Of a stretch of DNA of 40,784 nt, positions 34,939 to 40,784 are shown in pieces. The notes under the pieces were generated by a model. That model ran no database searches, was not told where the DNA came from, and saw only the letters and a program-made list of their open reading frames with translations. How positions within the stretch are numbered: position 1 is the first letter of the stretch; every line of letters starts with the position of its first letter. This DNA is from Planctomycetota bacterium (GTDB lineage Bacteria; Planctomycetota; Planctomycetia; Pirellulales; Pirellulaceae), in NCBI GenBank assembly GCA_029259935.1, contig JAJDEH010000310.1, forward strand, positions 1 to 40,784, given 5' to 3'. The position numbers were made by a program, and so were the translations under genes.

Positions 34939-36201
34939 ATGTCCGTAACATTCAGCCAATTTGCCAGCTCCGTAGAAACCGAAACCGCCTTCGATGTCCT
35001 GGCCATCGCAAAAAAACTGAAAGCGGCTGGCAAGGATGTGATTGAGTTGGAGATCGGCGACAGCCCGTTTCCCACTTCGCCGTCCGCGGTCGAAGCGGGC
35101 ATCCAAGCCATTCGCGACGACAAATGCCATTATGGACCGTCGACCGGACTGCCCGAGTTTCGCCAAGCGGCGGCGGACTACGTGAACAACGAATATGGAT
35201 TAGGCGCGGCGGCGGAAAACGTCGTGGCGGGTCCTGGCGCGAAAACATTTGAGACCTTCTTCATGGAGGCCTTTGTCAACTCCGGCGACGGCGTGTTGGT
35301 CTTCAGTCCGCATTTCCCCACCTATCCGCCCAACATCGCTCGCCGCGGCGCTCGCATGGTGCTGTCCGCGCTTCAGCAATCGCGTGACTTTCGGCCCAAC
35401 CTGGACGACGTCGAAAAGTTTCTCAACGAAGATCCCAGCCCCAAGGCCATCATCCTCAACAGCCCCCAAAACCCAACCGGCGGCATCGCCACTCAAGAAG
35501 ACCTGCGAGGGCTGGCCGATTTGGTGCGAGGCAAGGACATCGCCATCCTCAGCGACGAACCGTACGATCAGATGGCTTGGAGCGACCGGCATCATTCGCC
35601 GCTGGAGATTCCCGGAATGATCGACCAGTGCGTGGCAGCCTATACCTTCAGCAAGTCGTACAGCATGAGCGGCTGGCGATTGGGATTCGCGGTCAGCAGC
35701 CCGGCAACGGTCGACATGTTCGCCAAGCTGACGAACACCGCACTCTCGTGCATTCCGCCATTCACGCAACTCGCCGGCATCGAAGCGATGAAGAACGACT
35801 CGGTCGAACGCGATCGGCGGATGCTGGAATTCAAAGGCAAGGTCGAGCTGCTCGTCGCCGGCTTGAATAAGATCGAAGGCGTCCATTGCCTGATGCCGGG
35901 CGGCAGTTTCTATGTGTTTCCATCCGTGGCTCCAATCTGCAATCGACTGGGCATCACCTCGCATGGACTGGCGCTTTACTTGCTGCAAGCGGCCGACGAC
36001 AAGCGGGGAGTTGCCTGTTTGGGCGGCGAGTGTTTCGGCGAGGCGGGGCGCGGCTTCCTTCGTTTCAGTTGTGCGGAACCGGACGAGCGATTAAGCCAGG
36101 CGGTCGATTTCTTCGCCGACGCGATTGGCCGCGCCGACCGAATCGAAAAATACGTTGCCGAAAATGAAAAATATCGTCTCGCAACGCCCTACGGGGTGTA
36201 G
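34939..36201 (+). CDS. PLP-dependent class I aminotransferase
   Basis: The 420-residue fold-type I enzyme shows HYGPSTGLPEFRQA, the Asn of NSPQNPTGG, the Asp/Tyr of SDEPYDQMAW, and the PLP Schiff-base Lys in YTFSKSYSMSGWRLGF. The conserved carboxylate-binding Arg lies near the end in GFLRFSCAEP. This pattern fits the aspartate-aminotransferase-like subgroup; the amino donor cannot be read from sequence. The first 20 residues (SVTFSQFASSVETETAFDVLA) are typical for the group and support ATG at 34939, although no ribosome-binding site is seen. It stands alone between the IS remnant and the AIM24 cluster, so no pathway can be inferred from context. Confidence 0.9.
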   Translation: MSVTFSQFASSVETETAFDVLAIAKKLKAAGKDVIELEIGDSPFPTSPSAVEAGIQAIRDDKCHYGPSTGLPEFRQAAADYVNNEYGLGAAAENVVAGPGAKTFETFFMEAFVNSGDGVLVFSPHFPTYPPNIARRGARMVLSALQQSRDFRPNLDDVEKFLNEDPSPKAIILNSPQNPTGGIATQEDLRGLADLVRGKDIAILSDEPYDQMAWSDRHHSPLEIPGMIDQCVAAYTFSKSYSMSGWRLGFAVSSPATVDMFAKLTNTALSCIPPFTQLAGIEAMKNDSVERDRRMLEFKGKVELLVAGLNKIEGVHCLMPGGSFYVFPSVAPICNRLGITSHGLALYLLQAADDKRGVACLGGECFGEAGRGFLRFSCAEPDERLSQAVDFFADAIGRADRIEKYVAENEKYRLATPYGV

Positions 36202-36252
36202 CGCGACAACCGCCCGTATCACCCACCGCGAAAACAGCTACCCCTCCCCTCG

Positions 36253-36924
36253 CTAGTCTTTCTTGCTTTCCACTCGGCGAAACGGGTGTACCCAGTTGGC
36301 GAGCGACCTAGGGCTGCGCGATTGCAGCCAGATGCGTCCCTTGCCGCTGAATCGCAATAAGAGCTGATCGGAAAACAGGAAGGATCGCAGTTTCTTTCCG
36401 CGTGTGACTCGGTAAGTCAAAGTGGGCTCCCAGGCAACGGCGTACCCGTTGTCCACGACGTATTCGCCATCCACATCAATTGGGTGAATGTCGCCATAAG
36501 CATGAAAGAATAGCGTTCCCGTTCCTGTTACCCGCAGGACGAACATGCCTTCGTTAAACAAGCCCTTCAGTCCATCAAATTTCGCATCGCATTGGATCTG
36601 CTCGCTGGACGCCAGATACGCGCCCTTTTCCAACAGCAACTCGCCGCTAGAAAGTTCATGAGAGGCAATATGGCCAGCGGAGCCTGGCGCAAAGGTCACC
36701 GAGCCCGATCCGCCCTCTGCATAGTAGGTGTTTTGGAAAAAGCTCTCTCCGGTCAACAGCTTCCGCTTCAGCCCGGCCATCATCCCGCCCCGGGTGGAAG
36801 TTTCCGTTTTTATGTTGCTGGACATCCAGGCCATCGCGCCCGGTTCCGCCGCGAAACGGTCCCCGGGATCTAGACCGACTTCGACCGCCGTGTAAGTTGG
36901 ATCGCAGATGATTTCGTAGTTCAT
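36253..36924 (-). CDS. AIM24-family protein, copy 1
   Basis: The 223-residue protein fits the TIGR00266/AIM24 beta-sandwich family. It has VEVGLDPGDRFAAEPGAMAWMS near the N-terminus, GSVTFAPGSAGHIASHEL, GSGTLFFHAYG-like VTGTGTLFFHAYGD, VDGEYVVDNGYAVAWEPTL and LRFSGKGRIWLQSRS at the end. No signal peptide or catalytic motif is seen. The family name comes from a yeast mitochondrial protein; the bacterial role is unknown. This is the first of three same-strand paralogues (36253-38769), and the spacer to the next holds three tandem repeats. The C-terminus ends in a basic tail (FRRVESKKD). Confidence 0.88.
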   Translation of the reverse strand: MNYEIICDPTYTAVEVGLDPGDRFAAEPGAMAWMSSNIKTETSTRGGMMAGLKRKLLTGESFFQNTYYAEGGSGSVTFAPGSAGHIASHELSSGELLLEKGAYLASSEQIQCDAKFDGLKGLFNEGMFVLRVTGTGTLFFHAYGDIHPIDVDGEYVVDNGYAVAWEPTLTYRVTRGKKLRSFLFSDQLLLRFSGKGRIWLQSRSPRSLANWVHPFRRVESKKD

Positions 36925-36936
36925 GATTCAAGTTGT

Positions 36937-37263
36937 TGGTGAGAGCTTGGTAATCTTGTGTCAAATTTCAGCGACCATCGGGAGCGGGTTTTCGTTTCCG
37001 AGCGATAGCTCGTAGTGGTTCGAGGCCCTGCCTCATTAGTCTGCATGTGAGTGAAAGTTTGGTAATCTTACTTCAAGTTCTAGCGACCAACGGGAGCGGG
37101 TTTTCGTTTCCGAGCGATAGCTCGTAGTGGTTCGAGGCCCTGCCTCGTCAGTCTGATGATTGGTGAGAACTTGTAGTCTTGCGTCAAGTATTAGCGACCA
37201 ACGGGAGCGGTTTTTCGTTTCCGAGCGATAGCTCGTAGTGGCTCGAGGCCCTGCCTCGCTCGT
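36937..37263 (+). repeat. Three tandem copies of a 111-112 bp two-hairpin repeat
   Basis: The core AGCGACCANCGGGAGCGG starts at 36970, 37082 and 37193. In each copy it is followed by hairpin CGAGC-GATA-GCTCG (first at 36999-37012) and hairpin GAGGC-CCT-GCCTC (first at 37022-37034). The segment before the core is more variable. The array fills the whole spacer between AIM24 copies 1 and 2, and its last copy reaches the stop codon of copy 2. A fourth copy lies at 16061-16157. Confidence 0.9.
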
Positions 37264-37952
37264 TATTGTTTTCGCGGTGGAAGGAGCGGTCCCAGTGTGG
37301 TGCCGAACTCTTTTGGGTTATGCGATTGCGTGACGATGGAGCCTTGTCCGGTAAAATTCATCACGATTCCTTCGCCAGCCAGCCAAGACTGGAACCACGA
37401 ACCGCCTGCTTTGGTCATGCTGTATTGCATCGATTGTTCAAAAGCTACGAGATGCCCCGTGTCGACGGTCATGGCGTCCTCGACCGCGGATTCGACAATA
37501 CGGCCGAAGGCATTAACCAACAGCTTTCCGCTGCCGGATACCTGGACAAAGTACAGACTTTCTCCCGTGATAAGGCCCTTGATCCCTTGGAACTGGGTAT
37601 CGATTTGCAAACCGGACGTAGATCCCAGGTAGCTTCCTCCCGCACAGACCCACGGTTTCGATGGCTCGACGTCAATGACAAAAACTTCGCCCTGGTGCGT
37701 GGGTGCCAAGCCAACTTCTCCGGACTGTCCGTCGCTGGTCTTGTAGGTCGACAAGAAGAAACTGTCTGCCGCAAGCAACCTCTTGACGCCCGCGAAAAAT
37801 CCTCCTGAACCACGGCTGCGCGTGGTCACGTCCACATCGACGTTGGCCGAGGCGCGGTACATGGCACCCGCTTCGGAAACAAACTCCTCGCCCGGGTCCA
37901 GGTGAACGAGCGCCGACTCAAATGCGCCTTTGCTTAGAATTTCAATGTTCAT
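37263..37952 (-). CDS. AIM24-family protein, copy 2
   Basis: The 229-residue paralogue has ALVHLDPGEEFVSEAGAMYRAS, VTTRSRGSGGFFAGVKRLL, ADSFFLSTYKTSDGQSGEVGL, VSGSGKLLVNAFGRI, VDTGHLVAFEQSMQYS and GIVMNFTGQGSIVTQSHNP. These are the hallmark AIM24/TIGR00266 segments. It is clearly diverged from copies 1 and 3, so the cluster is not a very recent duplication. Its stop codon falls in the last unit of the tandem repeat array, suggesting the array formed by local expansion next to the gene. Function is unknown; in this family a membrane- or surface-associated role is only a suggestion. Confidence 0.88.
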   Translation of the reverse strand: MNIEILSKGAFESALVHLDPGEEFVSEAGAMYRASANVDVDVTTRSRGSGGFFAGVKRLLAADSFFLSTYKTSDGQSGEVGLAPTHQGEVFVIDVEPSKPWVCAGGSYLGSTSGLQIDTQFQGIKGLITGESLYFVQVSGSGKLLVNAFGRIVESAVEDAMTVDTGHLVAFEQSMQYSMTKAGGSWFQSWLAGEGIVMNFTGQGSIVTQSHNPKEFGTTLGPLLPPRKQ

Positions 37953-37996
37953 GGAGCGTGTTCGATCGTCATATAGAGAATGTGCCGGAAGTAGGT

Positions 37997-38094
37997 GTAG
38001 GCCGGATCAAGCGAAGCGCCGCTCCGGCATTCCTCAGTTTTCCTAAAATCGTGGATGCCGGAACATCGTCGCTTCACTCCTCGGTCCGGCCTAC
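37997..38094. repeat. Inverted pair of REP-like elements
   Basis: The left arm starts GTAGGCCGGATCAAGCGAAG and contains GCCGGA/TCCGGC pairing. The right arm (38054-38094) is a diverged inverted copy ending TCGGTCCGGCCTA. The pair can fold back over about 98 nt. It fills the spacer between AIM24 copies 2 and 3 and resembles BIME-type repeats mobilised by TnpA-REP proteins; none is encoded here. Confidence 0.8.
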
Positions 38095-38112
38095 TCATTT
38101 TTCAACAGACCG

Positions 38113-38769
38113 CTAAGCACAATACGGAGTCAACCATCCGGCCAACCCGCGCATCTGTCGTGTTTGTAAGTACAACTTGCCCCGCCCGCTGAATCGCATC
38201 ACGAGCCCTTCGCCCGAAAACAGAGTTTGCTTGATGCCCCCCATTCCGCCGATGGTGTACGAAAGTGAAGGTTCAAAGGCAACAACATGGCCGGTATCGA
38301 CCACCATCTCACCGTCGACGTCTTTTTCAATCACACCGCCGAACGAGTTAAAAAATAAATCGCCCGAGCCGGAAACTTCGATCAAAAAACCACCCTCGCC
38401 CGAGAAGAACGCCCGTAGGCCGCCGAACTTGGTATTCAAATCCATATTGGGAGTGCAGGCCAAGAACGAACCTCCCGTCAGGTAGAAGCGGTCTCCCGTC
38501 ATCTCCCGATGCAAGATAGTCCCCGGGCAGGAAGGGGTCAGCGACACGAACGCCATTTCCGGAGCGGTGTATTCAGAGATAAACAACGACTCGCCGCCCA
38601 CCAGCCTGCGTGCGGCCGACTTCAGCAGACCGGAGACAAGCCGCGTCTTCAGTTCCATGTGACTGCTCATGCGGCTCATCGCGCCGCCTTCCGACCAAAA
38701 CGACTCGCCCGGCGACAAACCAACCGTCAGGTCTCCGTAAGAGGGATTCCCGCTTATGTCAAACTTCAT
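38113..38769 (-). CDS. AIM24-family protein, copy 3
   Basis: The 218-residue paralogue shows LTVGLSPGESFWSEGGAMSRMS, ARRLVGGESLFISEYTAPE, VSGSGDLFFNSFGGVIEKD, VDTGHVVAFEPSLSYTIGG and LVMRFSGRGKLYLQTR, all standard for AIM24/TIGR00266. ATG at 38769 gives the usual N-terminus (MKFDISGNPSYGDLTV); the in-frame TTG at 38781 adds only four residues. Of the three copies this reads closest to the bacterial family norm. Three tandem paralogues separated by repeats suggest related but distinct roles, perhaps as a hetero-oligomer; this is inference. Confidence 0.9.
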   Translation of the reverse strand: MKFDISGNPSYGDLTVGLSPGESFWSEGGAMSRMSSHMELKTRLVSGLLKSAARRLVGGESLFISEYTAPEMAFVSLTPSCPGTILHREMTGDRFYLTGGSFLACTPNMDLNTKFGGLRAFFSGEGGFLIEVSGSGDLFFNSFGGVIEKDVDGEMVVDTGHVVAFEPSLSYTIGGMGGIKQTLFSGEGLVMRFSGRGKLYLQTRQMRGLAGWLTPYCA

Positions 38770-38980
38770 CGCAAATTCCAATTCTGCTTCGCGGCCGGTT
38801 GTTGTGATCCTTCAGAGAACCTTCAAGACTTTTCGAAACGACATTGTCAACCCAATGTCCAAGCAAAGTCAACTAGGTCGGCTGGACCCATAACGATGCC
38901 GCGGGTTCGAGGGTCGCCGTTTGTAGTTGCCTATGTCGCGTCGCTTGACCTACGTAAGGAAGTTCATGCGAAACAGTAGT

Positions 38981-39024
38981 GTAGGCCGGATCAAGCGAAG
39001 CGCTGCTCCGGCACTCCTCGGTTT
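38981..39024. repeat. REP-like element, second location
   Basis: GTAGGCCGGATCAAGCGAAG followed by CGCTGCTCCGGCACTCCTCG is nearly identical to the left arm at 37997-38040. It is a single arm without an inverted partner. The rest of 38770-39057 shows no gene. Confidence 0.8.
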
Positions 39025-39057
39025 TCACCAGCTAAATCCACCGTCGGCCCGTGTTGG

Positions 39058-39483
39058 CTACCCAGAAAACAACGCCGCCCAACCATAGATGGCGGCGTGG
39101 TACAAAAAGACGACCGTCAAACCGTGATAACCGGCTCGCAGCCATAACGACTTCAAATACGGCTTGGCGTCGAACACGAAAAATTGAACGACAAGCCTCG
39201 CTGTCCAGAACAGCGATATGAACAGGCACAGCCCTCGGGCCAGCAGCGTGCCGGCGGCAAGTTCGGCGGGCAACAGAATTGACAGCAGACCGAATCCCAC
39301 GATTACCAACACGATGAACGCGCCGTGAACCCACACCAACTGCCGCGATAGTCCATCCAGCTTGCGCAACGTCGCCTGCCAGTCGAGCACTTTCGGCACC
39401 AACGCACTGGCCAGCAAGATGCCAAAGTGCAGGGCACCCCCAATCCAAATGTACAATTCTAGATTTCGCATGCGTATCACCAT
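39058..39483 (-). CDS. Four-helix membrane protein coupled to the MBOAT gene
   Basis: The 141-residue protein has four hydrophobic segments (about 9-31, 45-67, 75-95 and 112-137). Its ATG at 39483 lies inside the end of the upstream gene, with the sequence ATGGTGA holding both start and stop, so translational coupling is likely. ATG at 39471 is an alternative start (MRNLELYIWIGG). Charged residues between helices (ALVPKVLDWQATLRKLDGLSRQ) suggest an inside loop. No family is recognised. It probably works with the MBOAT-like acyltransferase, for example as a partner subunit, but this rests only on the overlap. Confidence 0.7.
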   Translation of the reverse strand: MVIRMRNLELYIWIGGALHFGILLASALVPKVLDWQATLRKLDGLSRQLVWVHGAFIVLVIVGFGLLSILLPAELAAGTLLARGLCLFISLFWTARLVVQFFVFDAKPYLKSLWLRAGYHGLTVVFLYHAAIYGWAALFSG

Positions 39484-40391
39484 CCTCCCGTAGCATGTCG
39501 CACCGCGCCGAGCATCGGCACGGCGACCCGCTCGATAAACGGCGGATGGAACAGCAGCAGAACCGGCCCCAGCACGACCGCCGCGCAAAATAACCTCCCC
39601 GTCCATCCGCGGCCCAATCCCGTTCGCCTTCCCGCGGCCGACCGTTCAAACAGCACGCCGATTCCTTGCAACAGGAAGTAGACCGTCGGCAGCCCCCATC
39701 CGCCCCGCGCGGGGATCGAGATCGCGATGTCGTGAAGGATTCCCGATACGAAAAAGACGCTCATCGTGGCGCCGGCGATGCCCCACCGGCCGACGAGCGG
39801 TCGAAAGACAAAACCATGGGCCAGATCTCGAAAGGCAAGGTTCCATCGGCTGCCCCAAAAGTCGCTCAACGAAGACGCCAGAATCGGCGCGTTCATGATG
39901 GGGCGGGCATCGACTCCGGCGCTGCGCCAACCGCACGACAACAAATGGAACAGGCCGAAATGTAGCAGAACCAAAATCCCACCAAAACCAATGCATCCGC
40001 CCAACAGCAAGTAGTCGTCCGCGAGCGATGCGCCTCCGGCGATCAACAGCGCTCCCAAGACCATCTTCGCGCCTGCCCAAGCCCATTCCGAAACAACTGG
40101 CGACTCGACCGGTCGCGCCGAATCCAAAAACGACTTGGCATCCATGCCCGGCCACAGCAACAAAAACCCCAATTGCCTCCGCCAAGGCGGATTCCCGTTG
40201 GCCAACGCGGGGACAAAGGCAAGCAATTTCAAGCCGGCGTAAATCGAGAACGCCAACAGCCACATGAACACCCAGGCTGGCCATTGGTTAGTCAACAACC
40301 CAACACTGATCGGCAACGCCGCAAGCGGCAACCAGGACCAGCGGCTGAGCGGTCGGTCCGCGATGCGGTTGGTGGCAATCGATGATGCCAT
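39477..40391 (-). CDS. Wax-synthase-like membrane-bound O-acyltransferase (MBOAT)
   Basis: The 304-residue polytopic protein has the signature region SDFWGSRWNLAFRDLAHGFVFRPL, matching the N-F-W-x-R-(R/W)-x-N motif of plant-type wax synthases and MBOAT_2 proteins. The proposed catalytic His lies in the membrane segment FFVSGILHDIAIS. About eight hydrophobic helices are present. The family transfers fatty acyl groups to alcohols or other hydroxyls, so wax-ester or lipid acylation is plausible; the acceptor is unknown. ATG at 40391 is chosen; an extension to 40436 gives a poor N-terminus. The final codons GGW overlap the start of the next gene. Confidence 0.82.
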   Translation of the reverse strand: MASSIATNRIADRPLSRWSWLPLAALPISVGLLTNQWPAWVFMWLLAFSIYAGLKLLAFVPALANGNPPWRRQLGFLLLWPGMDAKSFLDSARPVESPVVSEWAWAGAKMVLGALLIAGGASLADDYLLLGGCIGFGGILVLLHFGLFHLLSCGWRSAGVDARPIMNAPILASSLSDFWGSRWNLAFRDLAHGFVFRPLVGRWGIAGATMSVFFVSGILHDIAISIPARGGWGLPTVYFLLQGIGVLFERSAAGRRTGLGRGWTGRLFCAAVVLGPVLLLFHPPFIERVAVPMLGAVRHATGGW

Positions 40392-40784
40392 GGGTTGGGC
40401 CTCCAGTTTGAAACAACGTTGGAGCCTTAACCGCAATCAGCACCAGGGGGTTAACCAGTTCGCAATCCAACGCCGAGATACCTCAAGCCCGGGTCGCGAT
40501 TGTCCGGACAATCCGTCGAAAATGGGGCGGACAGCCGCAAAAGAAGCCAATTTTCGCGGACCTATCGCGAAAAACTGGTCAGCATTTACGGCCATGCTAG
40601 AGTTTCGTACAGTCCGGCTAAAACTTTGTTGCCGGAGCCAACTAGCTGAATCATGTGTGGCTGGGGTCGCACAAAGGTAGCCCCCCGTTCCAAACCCGGG
40701 GCTTACGGTGTTAGAACCCACCCCCCCCAAAACAAACAACAGACAAATAAAAGCGTGGTCATTTTCGAAACCCTTTTAAGCTTT
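40392..40784. other. Upstream region of the MBOAT gene and window end, no gene seen
   Basis: A minus-strand frame at 40437-40739 lacks protein-like composition and is not called. From about 40680 the composition changes, with runs of six and eight C followed by an A-rich stretch, and the window ends with AAGCTT plus one T. This may be a clone or contig edge of lower quality. Confidence 0.4.

Noticed and set aside
36937..37263. Possible CRISPR array
   Set aside because: There are only three units of about 111 bp, directly adjacent with no unique spacers, and no cas genes in the window.
39032..39649. 205-codon minus-strand frame across the MBOAT and four-helix genes
   Set aside because: Its Arg/Trp/Gly-rich translation has no membrane pattern, while the two overlapping frames have clear helices and coupling.
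40437..40739. 100-codon minus-strand frame at the right end
   Set aside because: It overlaps the MBOAT upstream region and the low-quality edge, and has no ribosome-binding site or protein-like pattern.

Overview
The window looks like chromosomal DNA of a planctomycete, probably of the Pirellula type. The signs are a Tat-exported orphan protein family, large secreted beta-propeller proteins, a membrane protein with about 640 residues of Gly/Ser/Gln/Lys low complexity, a Gld-like ABC exporter split into three genes, 'RFSLRTLL'-type membrane stubs, and many small hairpin repeats. This assignment is inferred from gene content; no rRNA, tRNA or CRISPR array was seen. The length (about 40.8 kb) and the homopolymer-rich right end would suit a fosmid-type clone, which is also inference.

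Layout. 1-10.8 kb: a partial Tat protein, a polytopic membrane protein, three secreted repeat-fold proteins in one direction (beta-helix, Kelch, NHL; probably one unit), and a DEAD-box RNA helicase. 11.4-14.4 kb: a fatty-acid desaturase, a truncated 'RTLL' stub, a two-domain rhodanese with an in-frame TGA at its catalytic cysteine, and a small membrane protein. 14.4-26 kb: a minus-strand block with a 1343-residue membrane protein, L-aspartate oxidase (NadB), and the ABC ATPase, permease/GldG fusion and DUF4340 genes of a Gld-like exporter. 26-33 kb: an altronate-dehydratase-family enzyme facing a hemerythrin-domain protein, a PAS histidine kinase, a SLATT-type membrane protein and a GYF/WD40 membrane protein. 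33-35 kb: a hairpin array and an IS4-family transposase without a normal N-terminus. 35-40.8 kb: a class I aminotransferase, three tandem AIM24-family paralogues separated by repeats, and a wax-synthase-like MBOAT gene overlapping a four-helix membrane protein.

The strongest discovery candidate is the secreted rhodanese at 12939-13832. Translation stops at TGA exactly where the catalytic Cys should be, the frame then continues with the rest of the active-site loop and the normal C-terminus, and a hairpin with a GGUC loop lies 20 nt after the TGA, where a bacterial SECIS is expected. It is therefore a candidate selenocysteine rhodanese; a simple nonsense mutation is the main alternative.

A second unexplained item is a roughly 110-bp repeat with two conserved hairpins. 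It occurs three times in tandem between AIM24 genes and once, about 20 kb away, inside the Gld-like operon.
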